Part shown: positions 8,459 to 17,106 of the stretch, one piece after another
Layout of the letters: every line of letters starts with the position of its first letter
How positions within the stretch are numbered: position 1 is the first letter of the stretch
Assembly: GCA_903938485.1 (NCBI GenBank)
Contig: CAJADF010000131.1
Coordinates: 1 to 37,030 of the forward strand
DNA length: 37,030 nucleotides
Origin: an uncultured Methylococcaceae bacterium
GTDB taxonomy: Bacteria > Pseudomonadota > Gammaproteobacteria > Methylococcales > Methylomonadaceae
Direction: 5' to 3'
Notes under the pieces: model-generated
The model's database searches: none
Told to the model about the DNA's origin: nothing
Seen by the model: only the letters and a program-made list of their open reading frames with translations
Made by a program: the position numbers and the translations under genes

Positions 8459-9691
8459 ATGAAAACATTCCTTGTGGGAGGTGCAGTCCGGGATAAATTA
8501 CTGGGCTTACCCATTTTAGAAAGAGATTGGGTCGTCATCGCTGAAACGCCTGAATCTATGGTGGAACTAGGTTTTAGACCGGTTGGCAAAGACTTTCCGG
8601 TTTTTCTACATCCCAAAACCCATGAAGAATATGCGCTGGCTCGCACAGAACGCAAAACCGCACCGGGTTATAAAGGTTTTACGGTACACGCTTCTCCCGA
8701 AGTTACGCTTGAGCAAGATTTAATCCGCCGTGATTTAACCATCAATGCGATTGCTATGACGCCAGATGGCGAATTAATCGATCCTTATGGTGGACAGCAA
8801 GACTTAGAGAATAAAGTATTTAGGCATATTTCCCCGGCCTTTTCTGAAGATCCGGTGCGTATTCTACGTATTGCCCGCTTTGCGGCACGTTTTGCGCATC
8901 TGGGCTTTACTATCGCCCCTGAAACTTTAGAATTGATGCAATCAATGGTGAATAGCGGTGAAATTGATGCGTTGGTACCTGAGCGCGTTTGGGCAGAATT
9001 ATTTAAAGCCTTAAAAGAGCAAACACCTGAGGCTTTTTTTACTACTTTAAGAGCTTGTAAAGCACTAGAAAGGATTTTTCCTGAACTTGATAACTTATTT
9101 GGCGTGCCACAACCCGAAAGATATCATCCTGAAATTGATACCGGTATCCATTCATTGATGTGCCTACAACAAGCGGTCAAGTTATCAGAAAAACCAGAAG
9201 TACGTTTTGCAGCGTTAGTGCATGATTTAGGTAAAGGTCTAACCTTACCCGAATATTGGCCCAGCCATCATGGTCATGAACAAAAAGGCTTACCCGTATT
9301 AGATAAGTTGTGTGCTCGCTTACGAGTACCTAATAGTTTTAAATCTCTCGCTAGACAAGTTATGGAATATCATACGCATTGCCATAAGGCTTATGAATTA
9401 CGTGCGACGACCTTAACCGATGCGTTACAAAATCTTGGTGCTTATAAAACGGACAACTCGCTTGCCGATTTTTTATTAGCCTGTGAAGCAGATGCAAAAG
9501 GTAGAACGGGCTTTGAAGACAAACCCTATCCTCAAGCTGAGTTATTTAGCAATGCAGCACTTGCGGCAAATGCTATCGATAACACAGAGATTATCAATAG
9601 TGGTCTTAAAGGCCCTGAATTTGGTGAGGCCTTAAGGCGCTTGCGCATTAAAGCCATTACTGAGGTTATCAACAGCTATAAATCGTTGTAA
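8459..9691 (+). CDS. cca: CCA-adding tRNA nucleotidyltransferase with HD domain
   Basis: Adds or repairs the 3'-CCA end of tRNAs in the cytoplasm. Class II enzyme of 410 residues. The head has GGAVRD (7-12), the metal-binding acid pair E21-x-D23 in LERDW, and RRDLTINAIAM (90-100). An HD phosphohydrolase domain follows, with H255-D256 in VHDLGKG, as in the E. coli enzyme (412 residues), which uses it to trim ends. The tRNA genes in this window already encode CCA, so repair is the likely main role. The start follows a weak Shine-Dalgarno region. yajQ follows after 36 bp, perhaps cotranscribed. Confidence 0.97.
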   Translation: MKTFLVGGAVRDKLLGLPILERDWVVIAETPESMVELGFRPVGKDFPVFLHPKTHEEYALARTERKTAPGYKGFTVHASPEVTLEQDLIRRDLTINAIAMTPDGELIDPYGGQQDLENKVFRHISPAFSEDPVRILRIARFAARFAHLGFTIAPETLELMQSMVNSGEIDALVPERVWAELFKALKEQTPEAFFTTLRACKALERIFPELDNLFGVPQPERYHPEIDTGIHSLMCLQQAVKLSEKPEVRFAALVHDLGKGLTLPEYWPSHHGHEQKGLPVLDKLCARLRVPNSFKSLARQVMEYHTHCHKAYELRATTLTDALQNLGAYKTDNSLADFLLACEADAKGRTGFEDKPYPQAELFSNAALAANAIDNTEIINSGLKGPEFGEALRRLRIKAITEVINSYKSL

Positions 9692-9727
9692 AATAGCCGT
9701 CTTTTTAATTATTTGTAATTTATATCT

Positions 9728-10213
9728 ATGCCTTCTTTTGACATTATTTCTGAATTTGATACTCACGAAGTTAAAAACGCCGTTGACCAAGCTAATAAAG
9801 AAGTGAGTACACGCTTCGATTTTAAAGGCACCAGTTCAAACTTCGAACTCACTGATGAAAAATTAGTGATGATCTCAGAATCAACTTTTCAATTACAACA
9901 AATGTTCAGCGTGATCGTTGCCAAATTAAGCAGACGAGGTGTGGATGTTGGCTGTATGGATGTCGGTGAGCCTAAAGGCACGGGTGGCAAGTTAATGCGC
10001 CAAGAAATCACGCTGAAACAAGGCTTAGATTCAACTACAGCCAAGAAAATTGTTAAGCTAATTAAAGATAAAAAACTAAAAGTGCAAGCGGCAATTAACG
10101 GTGACAAAGTGCGAGTAACCGGTAAAAAACGTGATGATCTTCAGGAAGTGATTCAAATGTTACGCGATGAAAAATTAGAAACACCGTTACAATACGATAA
10201 CTTTAGAGACTAA
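9728..10213 (+). CDS. yajQ: YajQ-family nucleotide-binding protein
   Basis: Cytoplasmic protein of 161 residues (family about 160-163) made of two ferredoxin-like halves. It begins with the family signature MPSFDIISEFD and contains VSTRFDFKG and the Lys-rich KLIKDKKLKVQAAI. Homologues bind nucleotides, and the Xanthomonas one binds cyclic di-GMP and acts on transcription factors. Whether this copy senses c-di-GMP is unknown. Its TAA stop (10211-10213) shares bases with the TAG stop of the convergent protease gene (10210-10212), so no terminator separates them. Confidence 0.95.
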   Translation: MPSFDIISEFDTHEVKNAVDQANKEVSTRFDFKGTSSNFELTDEKLVMISESTFQLQQMFSVIVAKLSRRGVDVGCMDVGEPKGTGGKLMRQEITLKQGLDSTTAKKIVKLIKDKKLKVQAAINGDKVRVTGKKRDDLQEVIQMLRDEKLETPLQYDNFRD

Positions 10214-11139
10214 TTTGCTGTTTTCTGGCTTAGATATCGATAGCCAAAATAAGTCACGATAATAACCGCTAACCAGACTGATACTAATGGCCCAATAACG
10301 CCATCGTAACTGCTCACCCAATCATGATAGGGTGCGCTAAAGTCTGTGTCGAAAAACTTCTTACTGGTTTTTATTTGCCAAACCCAACAGCAATGACAGC
10401 CAATACACAAACCTAAACTGGCTTTGTATTGGGTTCTTAACACGCCCAAAAATATCCCTACCGCAAATAATGCCAACAAAGCCGAGTAATGTTCTGGATT
10501 GACCACATTAGCAAAAGCTTCCGGCCATAAGCTAAAGCCACTCCATAAATTAAGCTCAGAAACGGGTAAGTCCGTCTTAACCGTTAAAAAATGTAATCCT
10601 GCATAATAACTGGCACTGATTAACACCGCAGACAGTGCCGACAATTTTCTACTTAAACTAGTCCACAATAAGCCTCTAAACAGTGACTCCTCTACAATAG
10701 CAATCAAAAGTGCTAACAATAGATTAATCGCTAAGGTTTTGCCGAAAAAGCTGATACTCCAGTGTTGGCTTTGATCAATCAATAATACTTTAATACCAGT
10801 TAATACCAGAAAAACTGGGATTAAAACCAAAAATCCTATGCCAAAGCCCTGCCCTATCTGCTTAAAAAACATCTTTGTAGAAGCATAACCTAAGTCTTGC
10901 TTATTAATCTTTAAATAAGCCATAAATGGGAAGATGCTGAGTACTAACAGGCCTTGTGTCAATCTGGAAATCAGTTGTCTTAACAGTACGGCATCGCTAA
11001 AGAAATGCACGATAACGTAAGAAAGCACGGCGGCTAGTGATAACGCGACTAATAAAACCAAAGCTGGAATAAGTGCATAAGCAATAAATCGCATTGTAGT
11101 TAGGTAACTCGCAGTAAATAAAATGCTTAAATAAGACAT
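10210..11139 (-). CDS. CPBP-family intramembrane protease
   Basis: Polytopic membrane protein of 309 residues with about eight hydrophobic segments, in the CAAX protease and bacteriocin-processing (Abi/CPBP) family. The glutamate pair motif EESLFRG places E150, E151 and R155. The second motif is YAGLHFL with H183. A third His, H250, sits in an unusual CIGCHCCW segment. Members are glutamic intramembrane proteases with varied roles (prenyl-protein processing, immunity, sorting-system maturation); no substrate can be assigned. It lies last after bioA and rsmE, 21 bp behind rsmE, so it is probably cotranscribed. No exosortase or CTERM protein is nearby. Confidence 0.85.
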   Translation of the reverse strand: MSYLSILFTASYLTTMRFIAYALIPALVLLVALSLAAVLSYVIVHFFSDAVLLRQLISRLTQGLLVLSIFPFMAYLKINKQDLGYASTKMFFKQIGQGFGIGFLVLIPVFLVLTGIKVLLIDQSQHWSISFFGKTLAINLLLALLIAIVEESLFRGLLWTSLSRKLSALSAVLISASYYAGLHFLTVKTDLPVSELNLWSGFSLWPEAFANVVNPEHYSALLALFAVGIFLGVLRTQYKASLGLCIGCHCCWVWQIKTSKKFFDTDFSAPYHDWVSSYDGVIGPLVSVWLAVIIVTYFGYRYLSQKTAN

Positions 11140-11160
11140 AAATTTTTAAAAAACAAGGTG

Positions 11161-11904
11161 TTATTTAGGTGTATGACCATTACCAAAGTCACCCCAGAGC
11201 ACTTGGACTGCTGATAAGGCGGCTAAGGCAGCTGTTTCTGTTCTAAGGATGCGTGCCCCCATTCGGACAGGTATAAATCCTGCGGTTTTTGCCACTTCAC
11301 GTTCCGCATCTGAAAAACCGCCTTCTGGCCCCACTAATAAAGTAACTTGTGTAGGTCGTTCTAAATCCGCTAAACACTGTTCTGCATAAGGATCTAAAAA
11401 TACTTTTAAGCCTTGTTGCTGAGTTACCCATTGGCTTAAATTATCAATCTCTAGTAAATCAGGTAGCTGAGTTCGAGCACTTTGTTCTGCCGCATGTTGG
11501 ACAATTTTTTGCCAATGGATCCAACGCTGAGATTTCTTTTCACCTTTAAACTGCACTTGGCAACGCTCGGTGACTAATGGCGTTATAACATTAACACCCA
11601 GCTCCACCACTTTTTGTACCGAAAAATCCATTCTATCGCCACGCGAAATTCCAAGGCCCAAGTGCACAACTAGTGAGGATTCAACACTACGCTCATCCCA
11701 ATGGTTAATATCTATAACAACGGCCTTCCGACTAACTTCAATAATCCTGCAATGATACTCACCACCCGTGCCATTAAAAAGAATGATCTCTGCGTCTTTT
11801 TTTAAACGCAACACGGTTCGAACATAATGGGCGTTATCTTCATCTAATTCGATTTGTTTACCAATATTTAAAACTGCCGAAGTATATAGTCGTGAAACTC
11901 GCAT
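11161..11904 (-). CDS. rsmE: 16S rRNA m3U1498 methyltransferase
   Basis: Methylates N3 of U1498 in 16S rRNA using S-adenosylmethionine. The protein has 247 residues (family about 240-250). An N-terminal PUA-like RNA-binding region starts MRVSRLYTS and contains HYVRTVLRLK. The C-terminal SPOUT knot carries the hallmarks LLVGPEGGFSDAE and MGARILRTETAALAAL. It follows bioA by 3 bp (bioA stop at 11908), so translation is likely coupled. The C-terminal tail GDFGNGHTPK is ordinary. Confidence 0.96.
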   Translation of the reverse strand: MRVSRLYTSAVLNIGKQIELDEDNAHYVRTVLRLKKDAEIILFNGTGGEYHCRIIEVSRKAVVIDINHWDERSVESSLVVHLGLGISRGDRMDFSVQKVVELGVNVITPLVTERCQVQFKGEKKSQRWIHWQKIVQHAAEQSARTQLPDLLEIDNLSQWVTQQQGLKVFLDPYAEQCLADLERPTQVTLLVGPEGGFSDAEREVAKTAGFIPVRMGARILRTETAALAALSAVQVLWGDFGNGHTPK

Positions 11905-11907
11905 ATA

Positions 11908-13257
11908 TTAATCCTGTACCGCTATTTGTATACCTTGCCACGCCACAACGGCAAGCAGTTCCAATTCTTCTGCGGTGATTATATAAGGTGGCATAAAATA
12001 AATCACATTTCCCAAAGGTCGTAACAAAACACCTTTGGATAAAGCATATTGATAGACTTTTTGCCCTCGCCGTTCCTGCCATGGAAAGGGCTCACGCGTC
12101 TGTTTATTTTTAACTAACTCAATAGCCAAAATCATCCCTGTTTGTCTAACTTCAACAACATTTGGATGCTCATGGAACCTTGCCGCCACTTTTGCTAGGG
12201 TGATGGCCAAGTGTTTATTGTTTTCAATAATGGGTTGTTGCTGAAAAATTTCTAAGGTGGCTAATCCTGCTCGACAAGCCAGCGCGTTACCCGTGTAACT
12301 ATGGGAATGTAAAAATGCGGTGAGGTTTTGATAATCATCATAAAAAGCTTGATAAACCTTGTCGGTCGTTAAAACTGCAGATAAAGGTAAATATCCCCCG
12401 GTTAAGCCTTTTGATAAACACATAAAATCGGGGGTTATCGAAGCTTGTTCACAAGCAAATAAAGTCCCAGTGCGCCCAAAACCAACAGCAATTTCATCCG
12501 CGATAAGATGTACTTGATATTTATCACAAGCGGCTCGTAACAGACTCAAATAAACAGGATCGTACATGCGCATACTGCCGGCACATTGCACTAATGGCTC
12601 GATAATAACAGCACAACAGCCGTCCGATTGTTGTTGTAAAACCTGTTCCATTAAGGCAAAACGACGCGTGGAATAATCAGCCCAAGACTCCCCGTCTTCT
12701 CTGTTATAACAATCAGGACCAGGTACAGTTATTACGTCCATTAATAACGGCGCATAAGTTTCCTTATATAAGGCCACATTACCAACGGCTAATGCACCCA
12801 AGGTTTCACCGTGGTAACTATTTTCTAGCGTAATAAATTTTGTTTTCTGAGTTTGGCCTTTATTGCGCCAATAATGAAAACTCATTTTTAAAGCGACTTC
12901 TACGGCAGCCGAACCATTATCAGCGTAGAAACACCGCTCAAGACCAGGCGGTGATAGCGTAACCAATTGCTCAGCCAATTTAATGCCGGACTCATGCGTA
13001 AAGCCAGCAAAAATAACATGCTCAAGACTATCTAACTGATCTTTTAAAGCGGCATTAATGTGTGGGTTTGCATGACCGAATAGATTAACCCACCAAGAAC
13101 TAATGGCATCCAAATATCGATTACCATCAAAATCTTCTAACCAAACACCTTGGCCTTTTTTTATAGGAATTAAGGGGGACTTTTCATGGTCTTTCATTTG
13201 CGAGCAGGGATGCCATAAAACAGAAAGATCGCGGGAAGCAAGCGTTTGATTTGTCAT
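11908..13257 (-). CDS. bioA: Adenosylmethionine-8-amino-7-oxononanoate aminotransferase
   Basis: PLP enzyme of biotin synthesis: transfers an amino group from S-adenosylmethionine to KAPA to give DAPA. Length 449 residues. The class III aminotransferase fold is shown by WHPCSQMKDH near the N-terminus, DNGSAAVEVALKM (113-125), LIADEIAVGFGRTG with PLP-contacting D254, and the Schiff-base lysine K283 in LSKGLTGGYLPL. WHPCSQM and the paired Trp (SSWW, 53-56) are typical of BioA rather than other class III enzymes. Other biotin genes are not in the window. It leads the bioA-rsmE-CPBP unit. I see no clear BirA-type operator in the 199 bp upstream. Confidence 0.97.
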   Translation of the reverse strand: MTNQTLASRDLSVLWHPCSQMKDHEKSPLIPIKKGQGVWLEDFDGNRYLDAISSWWVNLFGHANPHINAALKDQLDSLEHVIFAGFTHESGIKLAEQLVTLSPPGLERCFYADNGSAAVEVALKMSFHYWRNKGQTQKTKFITLENSYHGETLGALAVGNVALYKETYAPLLMDVITVPGPDCYNREDGESWADYSTRRFALMEQVLQQQSDGCCAVIIEPLVQCAGSMRMYDPVYLSLLRAACDKYQVHLIADEIAVGFGRTGTLFACEQASITPDFMCLSKGLTGGYLPLSAVLTTDKVYQAFYDDYQNLTAFLHSHSYTGNALACRAGLATLEIFQQQPIIENNKHLAITLAKVAARFHEHPNVVEVRQTGMILAIELVKNKQTREPFPWQERRGQKVYQYALSKGVLLRPLGNVIYFMPPYIITAEELELLAVVAWQGIQIAVQD

Positions 13258-13404
13258 TAATTGACTAGATAAACGGAGTAACTGGAGGGGTTAATAAGAT
13301 AATCATCGATAGCAGATTTGATTAAAGATGACTAAACTCTATCATTTAAATTTATCCTATTTATAAAAGCTCTACGTGCGTTTTATGCGTTTATTTATCT
13401 TGAT

Positions 13405-13452
13405 CATAATAAAAGGCTATCTAATTAGCTAGAGTGTAATTAGATAGCAGCC
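13405..13452 (-). terminator. Rho-independent terminator after metF
   Basis: On the minus strand, an 11-bp perfect stem (13417-13427 with 13437-13447, 9-nt loop), flanked by GGC/GCC bases, is followed by TTTTATTATG. It starts directly after the metF stop and separates the SAM-cycle genes from bioA. The rest of the 199-bp gap (13258-13404) holds nothing I can name beyond the likely bioA promoter region. Confidence 0.8.
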
Positions 13453-13456
13453 TAAT

Positions 13457-14314
13457 TCAATCAGAGGTATTAAGTTTCAAGTTGTTCAATATAGCAAGTG
13501 TAGGAGCAGACTGGTTCATCGTATAAAAATGCAAACCTGGCGCACCATAATCTAACAAACGCTGACACACATTAGTCACTAATTCTGTACCAAAAGCTTG
13601 AACAGCGACTTTATCATCACCAAAACCCTCTAAGCGTTTTCTTAACCATCGAGGAATATCCGCGCCACACATTTCTGAAAAACGAAATAATTGGGCATAT
13701 TGTGTAATCGGCATAATCCCTGGCACAACAGGAATATCTATGCCATTTTTCTCACACATATCTAAGAAATAGAAATAGGCATCCGCGTTATAAAAATACT
13801 GCGTAATAGCAGCATTTGCTCCGGCATCTACTTTACGCTTAAAATTCTTAAAATCTTCTGCCGCACTATTTGCTTGGGGATGTACCTCTGGATAGGCCGC
13901 AACATGAATTTGAAAATAATCACCGGTTTCTGCTCTGATAAAATCGACTAACTCATTCGCATAACGAAACTCACCTGCAGACAACATACCTGAAGGTAAA
14001 TCACCTCTAAGCGCTACAATTTTAGATATACCTTTATCTTGATAACTCTTAAGAATTGACCGAATATTATCTTTGGTTGAACCCACACAAGACAAGTGCG
14101 GTGCTGCTGACATTCCAGTTGACTGAATATCCACAACAGTTTCTAACGTTTTATCTCGTGTTGTACCACCTGCACCAAAGGTAACAGAAAAAAAGTCTGG
14201 TTGTAGTGTAGCTAATTTGTTACGAACAACTTGAAGACTTGCAACGCCTTCTTCCGTTTTTGGAGGGTAGAACTCGAAACTGAACAATTGGGGATGTTTA
14301 TTGTGTGAATTCAT
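13457..14314 (-). CDS. metF: 5,10-methylenetetrahydrofolate reductase
   Basis: Flavoenzyme that reduces methylene-THF to methyl-THF, the methyl donor for methionine synthesis. Length 285 residues (family about 280-300). It opens with FSFEFYPPKTEEG, containing the conserved active-site Glu, followed by FSVTFGAGGTT, HLSCVGST and VALRGDLP. The TIM-barrel core continues through ITQYFYNAD and VPGIMPI. It follows ahcY after 147 bp with an inverted repeat between them. Together with metK and ahcY it links folate one-carbon units to the SAM cycle. No riboswitch is seen in its leader. Confidence 0.97.
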   Translation of the reverse strand: MNSHNKHPQLFSFEFYPPKTEEGVASLQVVRNKLATLQPDFFSVTFGAGGTTRDKTLETVVDIQSTGMSAAPHLSCVGSTKDNIRSILKSYQDKGISKIVALRGDLPSGMLSAGEFRYANELVDFIRAETGDYFQIHVAAYPEVHPQANSAAEDFKNFKRKVDAGANAAITQYFYNADAYFYFLDMCEKNGIDIPVVPGIMPITQYAQLFRFSEMCGADIPRWLRKRLEGFGDDKVAVQAFGTELVTNVCQRLLDYGAPGLHFYTMNQSAPTLAILNNLKLNTSD

Positions 14315-14419
14315 TCTAATCTCACTAAAGCAAATATAATAAAGTTAATCCCCACTGCTTTAATCAAAGTTTCAGCGGTACGAGACACGAAACAATTTGA
14401 TTCTTGTCATCTAATTGTT

Positions 14420-14447
14420 CGAGCGTATTAGAGGATCAATACGCTCG
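14420..14447 (-). terminator. Inverted repeat between ahcY and metF, weak or partial terminator
   Basis: The perfect 10-bp arms CGAGCGTATT / AATACGCTCG enclose an 8-nt loop, 14 bases beyond the ahcY stop. On the minus strand the following bases (ACAATTAGATG) are not a T-tract, so full termination is doubtful. It may stabilise the ahcY transcript end or attenuate read-through into metF. Confidence 0.5.
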
Positions 14448-14461
14448 AGCTTTAGTCTATT

Positions 14462-15754
14462 TTAATAACGGTAATGATCTGCTTTATAAGGACCTTCAAC
14501 AGGCACGTTGATGTACTTAGCTTGAGCTTCAGATAATGTCGTTAATTTAACACCAATTTGTTCTAAGTGTGATCGTGCCACTTTCTCATCTAATATTTTA
14601 GGTAAGATATAAACTTTATTTTCGTAACTCGCGGCATTTTTCCACAACTCAATTTGTGCCAATACTTGGTTACAGAATGAGTTAGACATCACGAAACTAG
14701 GATGGCCAGTGGCACAACCTAAGTTAACTAAGCGACCTTCAGCTAAAATAATTAAACGTTTTCCGTCTGGGAAGATAACATGATCCACTTGTGGCTTAAT
14801 GTTTTCCCATTCGTATTGGCGTAATGAAGCAATCTCAATTTCTGCATCAAAGTGACCGATGTTACAAACAATCGCTTGGTCACGCATCGCTACCATGTGG
14901 TCATGTGTAATAATGCTAAAGTTACCGGTTGCTGTTACAAAGATGTTAGCTAACGGAGCCGCTTCTTCCATCGTAACCACACGGTAACCTTCCATCGCTG
15001 CTTGTAATGCACAGATAGGATCAATTTCTGTAATCCATACCGTTGCACCTAAGCCACGTAAAGATTGCGCACAACCTTTGCCCACATCGCCATAGCCACA
15101 AACCACGGCAATTTTACCGGCGATCATGACGTCAGTAGCACGTTTAATACCATCAACTAAAGATTCACGGCAACCATAAAGGTTATCAAATTTTGATTTA
15201 GTAACAGAATCGTTTACGTTAAACGCAGGTACCTTTAATGTGCCTTTTGTAACCATTTCATATAAACGCAACACACCGGTGGTAGTTTCTTCTGACAGGC
15301 CTTTTACATCCGCCATTAACTCAGGGAATTTATCATGCATCATGGTGGTTAAATCACCGCCATCATCCAAGATCATATTCGGGCGCCAGCCATTTGTGCC
15401 AACAATCGTTTGCTCAATACACCATTCAGCTTCTGCTTCTGTTTCACCTTTCCAAGCAAACACAGGAATGCCAGCGTCAGCAATCGCTGCCGCTGCATGA
15501 TCTTGTGTTGAGAAGATATTACAAGATGACCAACGCACTTCCGCACCTAAGGCAGTCAATGTTTCAATCAATACGGCTGTTTGGATTGTCATATGCAAAC
15601 AGCCCGCAATACGCGCACCTTTCAAGGGTTGCTCTTGACCATATTCTGCGCGCAATGCCATTAAGCCTGGCATTTCTGTTTCAGCTATATTAATCTCTTT
15701 ACGACCCCAAGCCGCTAAAGCGATATCTGCAATTTTATAATCTTGTTGGCTCAT
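14462..15754 (-). CDS. ahcY: S-adenosylhomocysteine hydrolase
   Basis: NAD-dependent enzyme that splits S-adenosylhomocysteine into adenosine and homocysteine, relieving product inhibition of methyltransferases. Length 430 residues, the shorter bacterial form without the roughly 40-residue insertion. Motifs: [30 protein letters not shown], the catalytic Lys region [12 protein letters not shown], and the Rossmann NAD site [11 protein letters not shown]. It ends [11 protein letters not shown], the family's NAD-contacting tail. Its ATG has a good AGGAAG Shine-Dalgarno. Only 29 bp separate it from metK, so cotranscription is likely and there is no room for an SAH riboswitch. Confidence 0.98.
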   Translation of the reverse strand: MSQQDYKIADIALAAWGRKEINIAETEMPGLMALRAEYGQEQPLKGARIAGCLHMTIQTAVLIETLTALGAEVRWSSCNIFSTQDHAAAAIADAGIPVFAWKGETEAEAEWCIEQTIVGTNGWRPNMILDDGGDLTTMMHDKFPELMADVKGLSEETTTGVLRLYEMVTKGTLKVPAFNVNDSVTKSKFDNLYGCRESLVDGIKRATDVMIAGKIAVVCGYGDVGKGCAQSLRGLGATVWITEIDPICALQAAMEGYRVVTMEEAAPLANIFVTATGNFSIITHDHMVAMRDQAIVCNIGHFDAEIEIASLRQYEWENIKPQVDHVIFPDGKRLIILAEGRLVNLGCATGHPSFVMSNSFCNQVLAQIELWKNAASYENKVYILPKILDEKVARSHLEQIGVKLTTLSEAQAKYINVPVEGPYKADHYRY

Positions 15755-15783
15755 CGTACTTCCTGTCTCGGTTGTTTATTAAA

Positions 15784-16944
15784 TTAAAGGCCGGCAGCAT
15801 CTTTTAATGCGTCAACTTTATCAGTTTTTTCCCAGCTAAATGAATCTTCAGTACGACCAAAATGTCCATAAGACGCAGTAGGTTGATAAATTGGTTTTAA
15901 TAAACCTAATTGATTGATCAAGCCTTTAGGTCTTAAGTCAAAATGATCTCTTACAATTTGAACTAAACGGTCTTCACTTAATTTGCTTGTACCAAATGTT
16001 TCAACGGTAATAGAAGTAGGTTCCGCTACACCGATGGCATAAGAAACTTGAATCTCACAACGCTCTGCAAGTCCTGCTGCTACAATGTTCTTAGCCACGT
16101 AACGCGCCATGTAGGCCGCTGAACGATCCACTTTTGAAGGATCTTTACCTGAAAATGCACCGCCACCATGTCTTGCCATGCCACCGTACGAATCTACAAT
16201 GATTTTACGACCTGTCAAGCCACAATCACCTACAGGGCCACCAATAATAAATTGGCCTGTTGGATTTATAAAATATTTAGTCTCTTTATGTAACCATTCT
16301 TTAGGCAAAACAGGCAAGATGATTTCATCCATCACGGCTTCATGCAATGCTTTATTACTAATGTCTGGTGAATGCTGAGTCGATAACACAACCGCGTCAA
16401 TAGCAACCGGTTTATTGTTTTCATATCTAAAGGTAATCTGACTTTTTGCATCCGGTCTTAACCAAGGTAACGAATTATTTTTACGCACCTCTGCCTGACG
16501 TTTAACTAAAAGATGAGAATAAGTAATCGGCGCAGGCATTAATACCTCTGTTTCGTTACTGGCGTAACCAAACATTAAACCTTGATCACCGGCTCCTTGT
16601 TCATGGTTTTCATCTTCATCCACACCCATAGCAATATCTGCAGATTGTTTACCAATCGCATTTAATACCGCACAGCTTTGGCCATCAAAGCCAATATCAC
16701 CATGATCATAACCGATATCACAAACTACTTTTCTAACTAACGCTTCTAAATCAACATTCGCATGAGTTGTGACTTCCCCTGCAAGAATAACCATGCCTGT
16801 TTTAACCAGTGTTTCACAAGCAACGCGTGAACGTGGATCTTGCGCTAATAGAGCGTCTAATACTGCATCTGATATTTGATCCGCTACTTTATCTGGATGC
16901 CCTTCTGAAACTGATTCTGATGTAAAACTAAAGTTATTGCTCAC
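15784..16944 (-). CDS. metK: S-adenosylmethionine synthetase, GTG start
   Basis: Makes S-adenosylmethionine from methionine and ATP; cytoplasmic tetramer. Length 386 residues. Motifs: [20 protein letters not shown] at the N-terminus with the ATP-binding EGHPDK (14-19), [12 protein letters not shown] (117-128), and the phosphate loop [16 protein letters not shown]. The start is GTG at 16944, supported by AAGGTGGTG just upstream and by alignment of [10 protein letters not shown] with other MetK starts. It opens the metK-ahcY-metF series. A terminator separates it from the upstream tRNA-Ile, so its promoter must lie within or very close to 16945-17020; I see no clear one. Confidence 0.98.
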   Translation of the reverse strand: MSNNFSFTSESVSEGHPDKVADQISDAVLDALLAQDPRSRVACETLVKTGMVILAGEVTTHANVDLEALVRKVVCDIGYDHGDIGFDGQSCAVLNAIGKQSADIAMGVDEDENHEQGAGDQGLMFGYASNETEVLMPAPITYSHLLVKRQAEVRKNNSLPWLRPDAKSQITFRYENNKPVAIDAVVLSTQHSPDISNKALHEAVMDEIILPVLPKEWLHKETKYFINPTGQFIIGGPVGDCGLTGRKIIVDSYGGMARHGGGAFSGKDPSKVDRSAAYMARYVAKNIVAAGLAERCEIQVSYAIGVAEPTSITVETFGTSKLSEDRLVQIVRDHFDLRPKGLINQLGLLKPIYQPTASYGHFGRTEDSFSWEKTDKVDALKDAAGL

Positions 16945-16980
16945 GTCACCACCTTACTATTTAATGATAAAAGCCGAATA

Positions 16981-17006
16981 CACAAAAGGCTGCATATAGC
17001 AGCCTA
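16981..17006 (-). terminator. Rho-independent terminator of the rpoD/tRNA-Ile transcript
   Basis: On the minus strand, the hairpin AGGCTGC-TATAT-GCAGCCT is followed directly by TTTTGTG. It lies 14 bases beyond the encoded CCA of tRNA-Ile and upstream of metK. It is a compact G/C-rich stem with a short loop and a T-tract, so it is likely a real end for the rpsU-yqeY-dnaG-rpoD-tRNA unit. Confidence 0.85.
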
Positions 17007-17020
17007 ATATTTGAATTTAA

Positions 17021-17097
17021 TGGTGGGCCCTGTAGGACTTGAACCTACGACCTGCCGATTATGAGTCGGACGCTCTAACCAACTGAGCTAAGGGCCC
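17021..17097 (-). tRNA. tRNA-Ile (anticodon CAT, lysidine-modified type)
   Basis: A 77-nt tRNA with encoded CCA, a 7-bp acceptor GGGCCCT/AGGGCCC, discriminator A and anticodon loop CTCATAA. The CAT anticodon alone would read Met. The acceptor and the GACTCATAATC anticodon arm resemble tRNA-Ile2, which TilS modifies to read AUA, rather than elongator or initiator tRNA-Met (an initiator would have an unpaired 1-72). It lies 9 bases after the rpoD stop, so it is probably processed from the rpoD transcript. Identity as Ile2 rather than elongator Met is likely, not certain. Confidence 0.82.
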
Positions 17098-17106
17098 TTG
17101 TACTAT

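Noticed and set aside
15755-15783. Possible SAH riboswitch before ahcY
   Set aside because: Only 29 bp separate metK from ahcY, too short for the known aptamer, and the bases shown are mostly the Shine-Dalgarno region.
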